DNA of 64,000 nucleotides from Whalleya microplaca (taxonomy: Eukaryota > Ascomycota > Sordariomycetes > Xylariales > Xylariaceae): assembly GCA_022497155.1 (NCBI GenBank), contig MU385713.1, forward strand, positions 1,426,001-1,490,000, read 5' to 3'. Shown here in pieces: positions 47,189 to 59,982 of this stretch. A program made the translations under genes and the position numbers. The notes under the pieces were generated by a model. The model had not been told where the DNA came from and did not search any database. It saw nothing but the letters and a program-made list of their open reading frames with translations. How positions within the stretch are numbered: the first letter of the stretch is position 1; every line of letters starts with the position of its first letter.

Positions 47189-50100
47189 CCCTCTTAGAAA
47201 AAAAAAAAAGGGGTATAAGGTCCGAGGGGGAATCGAACCCCGACTTTCTTACGTATAAAATACTTTTTAACAAAAGGAAGGATTGCCTCGGGTATTTATT
47301 CAAACTATTACGTTATCGGGCTCTTATTTTAATAGATTATAGTACGGATTTTTTTATACTCTATTAAAATCCGCCTTTATAAAATACTATATATACGTAC
47401 TTAATTAATTAGTCCCTCCTACGTCTTCGGGCCGCCGTCTGTCGCCTCGACGCAGGTTTATTATTATTAGGGTAATCTAAATCGAATCGATTTTTTTTTG
47501 CCGCTTATTTTTATAATATTAGTCGGACAGGAGAGCTAACTACCTTTAGATTATTTATATAAAACTTATCTAATTTAACTATAACGTTCTTAAAATTCCG
47601 AACGGGATATTATTTATTATCGGCATTTTATTTAATTTATTTAACCTTATATTAAAACTTGTAATAATATAGTCGTAACGTTAATACTATTTCCATAATT
47701 TATTCTTTTTTTACGTCTAATTTAACCATCTAGCTAGCTAGATTTTCGGACTTTTATTTTAAGAAAAAGTTATTCGGGTATCGCCGTAAGCGGTCGGTAT
47801 AATATAAGCGGGAAGCCCTTTATATATTAAGAACCTTTAACCGAAACGTATCGTTAAATAGTCGTTTCTCGATTTTAAAATGCTATTACGTTAATAAAAA
47901 ATTAAGCTTATTAAAAAGACAGTTAATATATTACAACTACTATTTTTTAACAATAAAAATATAATCGCCTATATCAAAATCGGGTTCTCGGCGGTACTTA
48001 TTAGTCTATTATATTATCCGTTTTTAAGCCTTAGCAATAACTTTATATATAATTATCACATAATTATATATTTCCCGCATTTAATTTTACGCTTCTTTTT
48101 TAAAAAGCCTTTCCTTAAGTAAAAGGTTTATTATACTCTCGGCTTTTATTTATCGCTACTAATCGAAATAAAATAATATCGGGAAGCTTATTTTTACTTT
48201 ATAAGGGGACATACCGGTTAACTCATATAATAAAGCGGCTTACGCATAGTTTATAACTAATAATACGCTTAATTAATTATTTTATTAGTAATTAATAAAC
48301 AGCCGTAACTTTTAATCGATATATATATTTATAATTTCAACTTACCCTATCATTTTATAATATCCTAACGTAACGAACTTTAATTCGATACTTATTATTT
48401 AAAAGAGTTTATCGGTAAACCTTACTATAAACTAGGGTTTACTATCGCTAACAATACTTTTAGGGATACTAAAAATACAAAAAGGTCCGTTATAATATAT
48501 ATACATAACATCGCGCGTCATCGCTTCTCGGATATATATTATCGACTAAGCTTATTTTCCCAAGCAGTCGATAACAATAAAAACGTTATTACGTCCTTTT
48601 TTATTTTTAGGCATTATTTTAAAATTTATAACAATATAATCCCATACTTTTTCCGGAATAAATAAAAAATAAAGAAAACCGGGGGTTTTATCGCAAAATA
48701 CCTTTATAAAACAGCATTTAAAACAATTAGCTATAAACGTATTAACGTTTTAAAATATCCCTAGCTACTAATATTATATAACAATAAGCTTCCGGGTTTT
48801 ATTTTTTCCCGGGTATGCCGTAAATAATCGACTATATACCTTTTTTAAAAGTCGGGCGCATAATTTATTCTTATTAGACATAATTAACCGCGTCCCGCAT
48901 AATATAAGGCTATTAGTATCTTATCATAAGCCTAAAAAATTATTATATATTTTCGCACAATAGATTTCGAAATCAAGGTTATCCCTATTTTTTTATAATA
49001 TTTCGTTAATAAATATTATACTTAAACTTTTTAATAAAAAAAACTCCGTATTATTTAAAACTAAAATCTCTAAAGAAAGGCTTACCCTTACATATAAAAC
49101 ATTTTCTTATAGCTTTTAAATTTTAGTTAAAGCCATTAACCGGAATAAGGCCTTATATTTTTGGTTTAATATTTTCGCTTTTTAAATACGCAATAATTCT
49201 AGTTTACGTAAAATAACATCCGCTACTACATTATCTTTTCCTAGTTAATAAATAATAATAAAGTTATACTCCGCTAATATTTCCGACCAGCTTACTTATC
49301 GCAAGTTAAAATGCTATTTAACCCTAAAATATTCTAATATATAATAATTAATAATAACTAAAAAAAAAATAACTTATATTTTAATAAGCTCCGCCCGCTA
49401 AACTTATAAAATACGGACTATTATAAGCATTTTTTTATTATATATATTATAGTTTAACTTAGCGCTATATATTATTTCTAAGTAAAATATATATAAATAT
49501 CATTCGCTATTATTTCCTCGTTACAATAATACGCCCGCTAATACTCCATTAAACGCGTCGGTTTTTACTTTTATATCCCTACTATAACTAAAGTATATTA
49601 ATAAAGAGGCATTAGTTAAGTTATTTTTTAATCGCTAAAATATAATTTCGCAATATTTATCCTAGTCTTATCGGACTCCTATCCTCGTTAGCTAAAAAAG
49701 CGGCTTAACTATCTTATTATATTCCGGTATAAATTTTCGGTAAAAATTATAAAATCCTAAAAACAACTATACTTTTCGCACTCGCTTTAAAACAGCTTAA
49801 TTTTAGACTATTTACATTTTAACGGGGTTAACGCATATTTTATTTATACTTATAATATACCCTAAAAATTTCATTTAAATAACGTAAAATTTACATTTTT
49901 TAAAATTTGCCTAAAATCCGGCGTCTTTTAATCGTTAAAAAACTTTCTTTACGTAAATACAGTATTTCTTAATCGACTTTAAAAAAATTAAAATATCGTT
50001 TATATATATATTATAAAAATCGTTAAAAAAATCAAATAACGCGTTATTAATATACCGTTAAAAAATAAAAAGTCCGTTTATAAGCCCGAAAAAAAAAACT

Positions 50101-53100
50101 TTATATTTATACGTACTATATTATATTCGAAATATCGTAAGGTCTTCGTCCTTTAATTACATACAAATATAATAAAAAGCCTATCGGACGTTAATTTTTA
50201 TAAAGATTTTAGCTTTAAAAATCCGTACTAAAGTTTTTTTAATAAGTAGTAAAAAATATTTATCCTTTTTTATAAGTACGTTTAACTTCTAGTAATTTAT
50301 ATAAAACCGTAATCCGCCATTAACTTTAGATATAAACAATATAAAAGCTGCCTAAAAAATCGAACTAAAAACAATAAATCTTTTACGTAAATTTTTATTA
50401 AAATACTCGCGTATTACCTTTAACTTATTTAATAATATCTTATATAAAAGGCTATACCTTAAGTCTATAGCTAACTTCCCTTTTTCCCATTTTATTTTAT
50501 AGTTAAAAACACAATTAGGCAATAAAATATTTAAGTTAACCTTACTAAAAGTACAAAATAAACTCCGGTACTCCTTTAAAACAGCTTCCTAAGCCTTTTT
50601 TTTTAAATCTTCCGCTTTTTCTTTAAAAAAAGCTTCGTTTTTTTTATTATATATTAACCGGTCGATTTTATATAATATAATTATATATATATAAATCTTA
50701 CGTACCGCCTTAAAAAAAAGTTCTATATTAATAACTGCTATATTCATTAGTCGCTACTTATATTAACCGATCGCATCTTTTCTTAATTTATAGGCGCCTT
50801 TTATATTATATTCCTATTTATTTTTTTTTTTTTTCTCGGCATACCTTTTTTATGAGATAGGGAATATATCGGGAGGTTAAGGTTTAAGATATAAATCCCG
50901 ATTTATAGACTTTTACTATACAGATTTAAGCTTACGCTTTTAGAAATATCGTTAGAAAATTTCCTTCGGCCGCTAGCCAATAAGTATTATCGGCTTTAGC
51001 GGTAATTATTTTAGGCGACGGCGTAATTCCTCTAATTCTCGAACTCGCTATCGCATAACCTTTATCGTCTTTTTAGTAAGCCCGCGCTTTTATATCTAAC
51101 GCTTCCGTATTTAAAAAGCCCGGCTATCGGCTCGTCATTTTTTATTCTTATTTAATACTTTATTACGCTAATCGGCGTCTATTTAAAAAGAATTATCCTT
51201 AAGGAAATTTCCCGCATCTCTTATATTAAGGTTATAAGGGCTTAGTATATTATTATACGGCATGCTCTCGGGATATATTAATTACTAACGTTAACAATTT
51301 ACTAATATATCTTTTTTAACTAACCAGCCTTTTTTTAAAATCAAGTTATACTTTGTATTTATTATAAAAAAAACCTTATTATAAAAAGTACGACCGTTTA
51401 TTTACAGGTTTAGTCGCAAAGCCTCGTTAATTACTTAGACACCCTTTCTATCATACCTTCCGATATAACCTAGAATAAACCCCGTAACAACTTCCGGGCA
51501 TAAATATTACTTAACTTTCTTTATAAAAAATCTACTCATTATAATATAAACGTTTACTTTAATATTACTAAATGTATTTTTTATTTTTAATAAAAAGCTA
51601 TATATTAATAATATATACTTTAATAAAAAAAAAGTGCCACTTAAATAAACGCTTAAGAAATCCCTAGGAACCCCTATTATTAAACTAGCTAAATTAATTT
51701 ATAATATCTCGGCCCTAAAAATAAAGTTTAATTATCTTAAAATATTACATTTCCCGGCTCCTCTTTAATCCGATCTTTTGCCGAAACTTTTATAATTTTT
51801 TTAAACTTAATAAACTTTATAAAAAAAGCATTAATACAAGCGGCTTTATTTATTATAAATTAGTTAAAGCGCTAATTAAAATATAGCAAGTATAAATAAT
51901 TAATTTTATTATACCTCTCGTTATAGCAATTAAAGTATCGCCCCCGGAGCTTTACTAATTCGGCGCTATTCCGAAAAAGAGGGTAAATATAAACCTTAAA
52001 AGGGGTAATTACTATATTACCCGACTTACTCAAACTAAAGATTAGTTGCAGGTTTTTCTCGGAAGCGCGCTTGTTATTTATACGGGTGAATCCCGAGGCT
52101 TAAGGCTTAAACGTTAGCTTTATTATTATAATAGTCTTAGTAGCTTATATTATATTACATACCTTATTAGCCATTTAAAAAGTAAATACAATTTCGGCGC
52201 AATAAATAATATAATAATTAAAATTATAAAATAAGCTAAAATACTAAACAGCTATTTTAATTTATAAATAATAAATAAGTCGGCTATAAAATTTTTTTTT
52301 CTATTTATCGTAATATAGCTGCCGTTTCTCCGCTAGCGCAACAAATTTATTACGGAATTTCTGGAAATTTTTAAATATTCTTATCTAAAACTCGACAAAT
52401 TTAGCTTTTACTTATCAAACGCTATTAAAATTATGCCATTCCTTTTAAAAATATTCCATTAATGCCGTAAACGTAATTAAATAATACAAGTTAGTAAAAT
52501 AAAAGTAAGGTTTTAGCTATATTAACATATATCTTTAAATATACAATTTAATAACTACTATACATATATAATTAGTCGGGAAATAATCGGCGTTAATAAA
52601 CAATTAGTTTTCTTACTTACAGTATCACATCTCGAAAGTAACGGTATTACAATTAACCTCGCCGTAATAAATAGGGACATTAACTTTTGTCGTCTTTTTT
52701 TTACTCACACCAAATTTTAATACACTCCGTCGAAAACCCTAAGTTAACAAATCGGTTATAACTTAATTAGCCTTATTTAAGCATATATTAAAATCATCGA
52801 TTTAAATATTTTATCGTTCGATTTTTTTTTATAAATCTTTAATTATCTCGTCCTAAGCTTTGCCTATTTAAAGGCCTAGTCGGACCAAAACATCCGCGCT
52901 TAAAAAGTAATTTTTTGCTATAAAATTAACAATCTAGGTTTGCTGGAAAAAGGCCATTAACATAATAATACGGAATCGAATTTTATAAAAAAAAACGTCG
53001 GGATCGGCCGAACACATTTTAAAAAATGCTAATTTAATAAAAGTTCCGTTTATTATAAAAAAGGCTTTTTTACTTAATTTAATAAAAGCCTTAAATAAAA

Positions 53101-53640
53101 AAGTAAAGCCTTCCCCGCCTTTTATATAAATATTACTAGCGTATAATTTAATACGCGCCTTAAGGTTATCTAAAAAAGTATTAATTATTAAAAAGTATAT
53201 TCCTTTTTTAAATTCCTTATTTTTAACCATCTACTTAAAATTTTAATACGTTAGAAAAGTTTCCTAGTTCTTTTCTCCTTCACATAATATCTAAATCATT
53301 TAATTAAAATCTTTTAAAATATATTAACGTCCCTTAACGGCTTAATATCTAAAAGCGGTTTTAAAACCCTTAAAGCGATCGGTCGGTATTACCTTTCACA
53401 TTTTTTAGGCATTATAAATAATAGTATCGCGCGCATTAGCGCGTTCTTAATTAGTAGGCGACATTTTAATTATCCGCTAATCGGGTTAATCGTTAATAAT
53501 ATATATAGGGATTATATAACCGGGGTTACTAGTACTTAAGACGCGTTCTTATAATAATATTTATCAATTAATCAAATCGGGTATTAAGGAACTTAAGCCT
53601 TTTTAAACTATATAATAGGTTTAATTTATTTATATTTATA

Positions 53641-53866
53641 TATAAACTACTATAACTAAAGGCAGGACTTTAATATAAGTACTAATTATATATTTACAAA
53701 TAAATAAAAAAAAAAGCTATTTCGGACTATAAGAATTGCTTAAAAAACTTAAGCCGGATGCCCCGCCGGGCAGTAACCATTCTGCCGTACTATTACCGAT
53801 TGACATATAGGAGTACGTAGCAACAGGTGGTCCGTACACCACACAAGTACGTACCTCCCGTAACTA
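53641..53866 (-). repeat. 5' LTR of the gypsy element
   Basis: 226 bp, the partner of 46963-47188. The expected terminal CA on the plus strand now reads TA, consistent with RIP. Confidence 0.85.
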
Positions 53867-53879
53867 TACCTAAGTTTAA

Positions 53880-55200
53880 CGCTTAAACCACTAAGTCGCA
53901 GGTTAAATTACAGGTTAGTTTAAATGTTATAAAGCTTTTTAATTAGTTATTAATTAACTTTTCGGGCTTTTATAACTGGTTTATATTTGCGAATTTAAAA
54001 TTATTAATTTCGAGTAATCTAAGTTTTAATAATAAAATTACTAAATTAAGTCCTTTATATTCTCAAAGTTTTTAAAGGGTTTTTAAATGTTTTTTTTATA
54101 TAGGTAATATTACTATTTAACGAGGTATTATATCTGATTTTTAATTTTGCGAAAATTTAATATAGTTTCGATAAAGTAGGTCTTTTAATTAAGAAGTTTT
54201 TAAGTAAATTAAATAAGTACATTTTTAGGGGCTAATTTTAATATAAAGATATAGAAAACTAAGTAAATCCTTATTTCGGGGAGGTTAAATTAATAGTTAA
54301 TTTCGGAAAAAACTTTAATAATTTTATATAGTTTTAGTTTTTTAAAGTTTAGTTTACTGTTAGCCTTTTTAGTTTTAATTTAAGGCATATTCGATCCGGA
54401 ATTTTATCGTTATTTTAAGAAGTAAACCTTATTTTTTTGTAAAAAAATAAAGCCCTTTATTTTTTTAGAGTTATAATAATATAACATGCGTTATTAGATA
54501 AATTAAAGTTAGCTTTAAAACATGGAATATAATATCTTTATTTTTATAGCTATTTTTTCTGCTTGGGAAGCTATAGCTATAATAACTAAAACTTTAATAA
54601 ATAATTTTTCTAATCGGGAGGTGTCGGCTTCCTGTTTATAAATTACGACGTAAAAAAAGATAGTTATATTTTTATTAACTAAAATATTATAAGCTATTTA
54701 AGCTAAGGGAAATAATTTAACCTAATTATTTTATTAATAATTTATATAACTGCGGAAATACTATTTTAATATCTAATTAAGCCTTTCGGTTTATCTATTT
54801 AATTAGGGGTAATAAGCTATAAAAAACTTAAACTTAACTTCTGTTTTTTTAAAGAAATTAGTTTTAAACTTAAAGGTAAATAGCTTATTATAGTCGGAAA
54901 TAATTTTTTGCGGTAATTCGTATTTATCGAAGAAGTTTTTAATAAAGGCATAAGCAAATTATTTTGCGGTATAAGTTTTTTTATAAAAAAGGAAATATCC
55001 GTATTTTATAAGTTAGTTTATAATTACCTATATTTTATTATACTGTACTTCTATTACTAGATTAGTGGATAAAGGGAGTGATGTAATAAAATCTTATATT
55101 ATGGTATATTAAGCTTAGCTAGGGATTTTAATAAGCTGGAGTAATTTATAAGGCTTATGTTTGCTAGCTTTAGTTTTAAAATAGCTAGTACTAAAAATAG
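53880..55200 (-). mobile_element. Second gypsy relic: integrase core and pol end
   Basis: On the minus strand, starting at about 55200, an integrase core reads through stops: KASKHKPY..LLQ, then FITSLPLSTNLV, IKYGYFLF, and a long stretch matching the DDE domain. The part before KASKHKPY (RT, RNase H, zinc finger) is not upstream on this strand but lies inverted next to it (55200-56205). Sequence 53880-54450 fits the C-terminal region of the polyprotein. Heavily RIP-mutated. Confidence 0.7.
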
Positions 55201-56205
55201 CCACAATTATAAACATATATAAATTCCTAGGATTTATTAATTACGTCCGACTATTAATAACTAGCTTTAAGAAAATCGCAACACTCTTTATAAACTTAAC
55301 GAAAAAAAAGTTTTAAGGAAAAGAATTCCTAGTTTTACTAAAAGCATAAGAAGCTTTTTAGAAATTAAAAGATATAATTACTTCAGACCTTATAGTCCGA
55401 CTTCCGAATTTAACTAAACCTAAATAAATAAAAATAAACGCCTCCGATAACATATTAGGAGCAGTATTTAAATAACGAGAAAATAACGGAAAATAATACC
55501 TAGTAGCTTATTATTTAAAAGTCTTATAAAGACCACCCTTATAATACTTTATTTATAACAAAAAATTAATAGCTATTACTTTTATACTTAAAAAATGGGA
55601 ACTTTTTTTATTAGGATTAGCAAAACTATTCGACATTTACTCCGATTATAAAAATTTTACCCGATTTATAACCTCGCAAAAACTCGGTTATAAATAAGAG
55701 ATATGGCTTACGTTTTTCTCGAAATTTAATTTTAAAATTTATTACATTAAAGGAAAAAAAAACGTCTAAGCTAATATCTTTAATAGAAAAAGTGACTATA
55801 ATTTTAAGATTCCTAAAAAAAACATTTAAATGTTTACCCCGCGGAAAAATAAAAGCATTTAAATAAAAAACCCCCCCAAAAAATCAAAATAACACATTAA
55901 TATAATACTTAAAGAATTCGACGAATAATTATAAGCCAAGTTTTTTTAAGCTTATAATAAACACGAAAAAAAAACTTATAACTTAAATAACGATGGAATA
56001 CTAACTTATCGTAAGAGAATATATATCTTAAAAACTTTATAAAAAAAGTTCACTTAACATTTTTACGAAAACGCCTTTTATAAACATTAGGGAATCTTTA
56101 AAACCTTAAAACGACTATAAACCACTTACGATTTCCCCCGATTACGCCAGACAGTTAAGAAGACTGTCAACGAATGTGTTATATGTAATAAGACCTGTGG
56201 TAACG
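55200..56205 (+). mobile_element. Gypsy relic: RT end, RNase H, integrase zinc finger
   Basis: The plus strand reads, through stops: IYKFLGFINYVRLLITSFKK (RT connection), then ASDN.LGAVF, LVAYY, IAITFILKKWELFL, YSDYKNFTRFITSQKLGY and KIYYIKGKKNV.A (RNase H). An H2C2-type segment follows (ENAFYKHYGIFKTL, VNECVICNKT). It stops at the very point where the neighbouring minus-strand integrase core begins. The right-hand 80 bases are much less RIP-mutated than the rest. Confidence 0.75.
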
Positions 56206-56209
56206 GCTT

Positions 56210-56653
56210 TGTTACATTTTAATCGCTGGCTAGCAAAGAGAGACTATCTAAGGGACAGCGAAACACAGTCCTTTTATATCTGAATAGCTTCTTAGTAAAA
56301 TGGGACTTGATTGCCAAGCCATCATCTCTTGGCAACCAGTTGGTTGCCAAGCCATTTCCTCTTGGCAACCAGTTGGTTGCCAAGCCTTTTCTTCTTGGCA
56401 ACCATAAATCACGTGGTAGCTGGTTGCGGGGATATTTAGGAATGGGTGGTTGTAACAATTACCAGACGGTAGCTATATCGGCAACAGACTAAATACGTAC
56501 CAGGAATACGTACCGCGGCAGCAGGTCTATATAAGACCTGTCGCCGACCTTTAGACTGAGATTGAAACTTAGAACTATAAGCAACCTCAGAGGCCCTAAA
56601 GAAATATTAGCTAAATTGATATATTCCAAGCCCTGATTACAGCCCTTGTCACA
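56210..56653 (+). mobile_element. Little-mutated LTR, 444 bp
   Basis: It starts TGTTACATTTTAATCG and ends CCCTTGTCACA, contains GTCTATATAAGACC, and has internal repeats of CAACCAGTTGGTTGCCAAG type. A RIP-mutated partial copy is at 46120-46367, and its end resembles the LTR at 18765-19073. Flanks (GGCTT and GATGG) are not a target duplication, and no polypurine tract precedes it. It sits directly on the edge of the RIP block. Confidence 0.75.
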
Positions 56654-56821
56654 GATGGCGCGGCCGGCCTGATGAATGTTTCTGGGCCCGCTTAAAACGA
56701 GGGCTTACTGTGTCGCACCAGGTAGAAGGGGCTCACGTAGCTATCGCCTGTAGGCTCATTGTAATCAAGACGACACGGCTTCCTCTATCACGTCTCTCAT
56801 ATACTACTGGCACGATAGGGA

Positions 56822-56984
56822 TGACGGATTACGGGGATGTGTGGCTGTGATAATTCAGGTGGCTGGGACGCCCCACATGGCTGTGGCTTATATATAGGAG
56901 GCTTTGCCTCCTACTCTGACTCTAGTGATGATACTTCTCTAATAATAACTACTATACTACTCATAACCTGCGTCTATTTCATCA
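56822..56984 (+). mobile_element. Solo LTR, same family as 18299-18460
   Basis: 163 bp, TGACGGATTACGGGG to TCTATTTCATCA, with a TATA-like CTTATATATAGGAG. It is about 90% identical by eye to the reverse complement of 18299-18460. Flanks are AGGGA and GGGGA, a 5-bp target duplication with one difference. Confidence 0.82.
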
Positions 56985-57276
56985 GGGGATGTTGGCTGCG
57001 CTAGGTGTGGTTCCTATTGAAGCTGTCTGCTGTATATATCTGTATGCTTTATGTAGTTGTTGATGGATGGATCAGTCGAGGTGTGAGGTTGTGCAGCTAC
57101 CAGATATATGGTGAGGTGCTTAGTCAGCTATGAGCTATCCCATGACATCCTCTATGGCACGGATAGATTCCGGAAGCAGGATAGCAAGCGCCCTTTGAGA
57201 TATAAAGGTATGAGAAACTATTGATATATATCATGAACCACTGTGGTGAAGGTTAAATCATTTACTTCCTCGCCAC

Positions 57277-58742
57277 TTACGTCGCCTGCTTCGGCAACCA
57301 TCCTATCCAAGTTCTGACCTTGGCCAGCGCAGAAGTAGCCCAGAACGATACGGCACTCCATATAGAAACGTAAAACGGCCGCTGAAAAAATTCCCCAAAC
57401 CACACGCTCCGCCTCCAATGCAGGTACGCAGCTGTGGTGACTTGGTACTCCCATTCATCTGCGGTCAGCTCACCCGTAACCAACCTCTCGGTCAAAAAAG
57501 TATGGTACGCAGCTTGGTTTGTGGAGAAGGCAATGTGTGGGCGCAGAAGGGTTGACGCGTCGCCGACGAGCAGGACTTTGCCTCCCGCAAAGGACGAGCG
57601 TGGGGAGCAATAATCCGTGATTAGGTGTAGGAAAGGCGAGGCGATCTTCTCAATGACTTCGAGGTACGGAGGCGCGAAAAGCGCTTTCGCATAAGTCTTT
57701 TGAATTTCCCAAACTTCAGGGCGAACTCTTCCAGGTGGTAGCTTAGTGTAGTGCCGCTTACCGTCAACGTCGGTCATGATGCTGTCCAGGGAGGAAAGCG
57801 AAACGTTGGTGTACCAACAGAAGTTTAAGACACGTTTACCAGGCTCAATGGAGCCGCTGCTTCCAGGGATGTTGTAACTATGTAATGCATTAGTGATTCC
57901 TGCAATAATGTGACAAATGATGTAAGCATTTCAACTTACAGAATCACGTGCCCCCCTTCACCGTCCAGCATCGAATAGGTTATGTTCGCCCGGAACATCT
58001 CTCGCGTTTCTTCGCTCACCTGATCCTCTGACACCACACCACGCCATGCTATATATCCCGAATACTTGCGATCTATTTGCAAGAATGACCTACGAACTAC
58101 GGAGTTGGGGCCGTCGGCACCGAGTACCAGATCTGCCAGTGCCTGTGTCTCCTTGCCCGAATCCAAATGATCCTTATAGCGGACCATTAACTGTCCCGTC
58201 TCCAACTGTTCCACGTTTACGACCTGCTTCCCAGTTTCATACTTGGCTCTTGCTTTGGTGGCCTTTACATCTTCACCCACTAGTGAGTCTAGTGCTGGCG
58301 GATGTGGAATGTACTCGCTGGCGCGCATGTCGAAATTGGCTCTGAGCCGGAAATAGAGGGCATCCCACGAGGCCATGATTCGGTTGATGCGCAGGAAAGG
58401 ATGGACCTTTCCTTGCTGGTCAAGCGACTGCAACTGCACAGACTTGATACCCAAAGGGATCTCAGAGGCGCGATCGTAACGTCTTAGAAATTGTTGCACG
58501 TCGATTCCTAGGCATACTCCTGCCATGTGCGAGACTGGCGCATCGGTTGATGACTGCTCCAGAATGTGGACGGTGCTTCCGAGGCGTTGGAACATTATAC
58601 CGTGCATGAGTCCGGAAAGTGATCCGCCAACCTGTTTGGGACCATTAGTATGAGGGGTCAAAGCATAGTATTGTGGGATATCTCTTACAATGATCACACT
58701 TTTGGGTAGCGATGTATGCTTTTCTACATGATGGCCTTCCAT
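57277..58742 (-). CDS. FAD-dependent aromatic-type monooxygenase, 448 aa
   Basis: Three exons: 58742-58689, 58631-57940 and 57877-57277. Splicing the in-frame 57-nt first intron gives SVII-VGGSLSGLMHG, a GG.LSG form of the FAD-binding fold used in the salicylate-hydroxylase/2,6-dihydroxypyridine-hydroxylase branch. Other landmarks are HILEQS (adenosine-binding acid), LGADGPNSVVRR (DG motif) and VLLVGDASTLLRPH (GD motif). It has normal length and no membrane segment at the N-terminus. It probably hydroxylates or rearranges the polyketide made by the nearby PKS, as inference from clustering. It diverges from the next gene over a 433-bp shared promoter, which suggests co-regulation. Confidence 0.9.
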
Positions 58743-59175
58743 TTTATGAGTACTCCAGCTTAGTGACATCCTCGGAATGAATGTTTGGAGCGCGAAAGTC
58801 GGATATTCAGTGAGATCCAAGTAAAGGGACACTGACCCGGATTGTCCCGTTGTTATAATGCAGCCCCAGCTTTGGGGGCTGCATGCCAGCCCACTTTATA
58901 GGTCTGAGGTAGCCTAGGCGGCCATGTTGGGCCGATTGGCTGACCGGGATCAGGTGTCATGTTGGTTGCGAGATGGTGCATGAGGATGGCACAGCCATGG
59001 AGTGAGGGAGGGGAAGAAGAGGGGTGAATGTAGGATAGCCTTGCCGGCAGTATCATCTACCCGTCCGATGTCAGTAAAGCCAATAGTTATAAGAACATCC
59101 TTCCTGTAAACCGCTTTCCTTCCTACAAAGTGCTCTCAGCACTTTACCACGACCTATCTAGTACGCATAAGCATA
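58743..59175. promoter_or_regulatory. Bidirectional promoter of cluster genes
   Basis: 433 bases separate the ATGs of the divergent FAD monooxygenase and the decarboxylase-like gene. A local GGGGCTGC..GCAGCCCC palindrome-like motif lies near 58861-58888 and might be a regulator site; this is not tested. No protein-coding evidence. Confidence 0.5.
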
Positions 59176-59847
59176 ATGAGTCGCTTTCCCCCTATCCCAG
59201 AAACCGAGCTCAGTGATGCTCAAAAGAACACTGAACACGGCATTGCAGACTTGTTCTCTCGGTTCCCAAGCCATCTCGTGCAGAGGAACGATGAGGGTTT
59301 GGTATATGGACCATATTCCTCGCTATTGTACATACCCCTAGATGAAAACACACGGTGTGTTCTACTAACAGTTTGACGCAGTTACACCGAAGACATTTCC
59401 GACCCATGGTTTGTCCTTGCCTCCAAAGTCATGCGCCAGCAGCGTTTCACGTTCAAGGAAAAGGAACTTTGTATTCTTGCAGTCCTATCTGAGTATGATG
59501 TCCCATACGTGCACTACGCCCATTCCGAAATCGCCCTATGCGCTGGCTTCACAAAGGAGCAGGTGCAGCAGGCGGTTCACGGCAAGCTCCCCGGTGACCT
59601 TGACAATCGGGAAGCGGCCGTGTATAGCCTGGCACTGACACTGGCAAGGCTACATGGGCCGCTAAGTGATGAGAGTTTCGAGCAGGCAAGGGAAATTTTG
59701 GGGCGGGATGGGGTCGCTGGCGTTGCTCATGTCGTGAGTGGCTACGTTTATGTCGCTATGTTGTCCAACATTAGTGATGCCGGTGCGCCAAAGGCAGGAG
59801 AGGGCATGTTTCTGGCAACCAAGAATCCAGATTTGAGCACTAATTAG
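59176..59847 (+). CDS. Carboxymuconolactone-decarboxylase-like protein, 205 aa
   Basis: Exons 59176-59327 and 59382-59847 join at TT|T to give GPYSSL-FYTEDISDPWF. The second exon has the family pattern: KELCILAVLSEYDVPYVHYAHSEIA, then AGFTKEQV and NREAAVYSLALTLARLHG. The conserved His (AHSEIA) is present, and there is no CxxC, so it is not a peroxidase of AhpD type. Such proteins are found in several fungal polyketide clusters, where their chemistry varies. It converges on the PKS with only about 135 bp between the stops. Confidence 0.85.
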
Positions 59848-59982
59848 TTTTCACCGGCAATATGTTATCTCTTTTGAAAATACACTACGAAAAGAAGCTG
59901 TTGAGCCAAAATATGGCACGAAAAAGTCGTTCGAGCTCCTCCACAATCCCAAAGATGAAGTGATTGAAGCTCAAGCAAAGAG

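Larger units (their letters stand above)
46955..53866 (-). mobile_element. RIP-degraded Ty3/gypsy element with paired LTRs, about 6.9 kb
   Basis: Direct repeats of equal length bound it (46963-47188 and 53641-53866, 226 bp each). Read on the minus strand, a gag-like relic lies near 53230-52930. Reverse transcriptase is at about 50450-49850, with the YLDDIL-type catalytic motif now read as YINDILI. RNase H follows, then an integrase core around 48900-48500 (the DFK..P..KKGRNNV.VVIDRLGK-type stretch). That pol order (RT, RNase H, integrase) is diagnostic of Ty3/gypsy. A short purine run (AAGAGGG) precedes the 3' LTR, as a polypurine tract should. Stops in every domain make it dead. A target duplication could not be resolved because RIP blurred the ends. 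Confidence 0.85.
45480..56130. other. AT-rich RIP-mutated retrotransposon block
   Basis: Base composition shifts abruptly to very AT-rich with heavy TpA, loss of CpA/TpG and stop codons in all frames. Fragments of retrotransposon proteins can still be read through the stops. This is what RIP leaves in duplicated DNA of Pezizomycotina. Surviving CpG-rich islets (for example near 47420-47455) fit, since RIP favours CpA. No host gene is seen in the block. Confidence 0.9.

Noticed and set aside
47221..47290. tRNA-like T-arm (GGTTCGATTCC on the minus strand) next to an LTR
   Set aside because: The sequence does not form a convincing anticodon or D arm and lies inside the RIP-mutated element; it may be a relic of a tRNA or chance.
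52934..53230. 98-codon open frame in the AT-rich block as a host gene
   Set aside because: It lies at the gag position of the gypsy element and is Lys/Phe/Ile-rich as RIP would make it; treated as part of the element.
56219..56492. Overlapping frames with repeated WLPRGNGLATN-type and QLVAKPFPLGN-type motifs
   Set aside because: They are translations, on either strand, of the short inverted repeats inside the LTR, not proteins.
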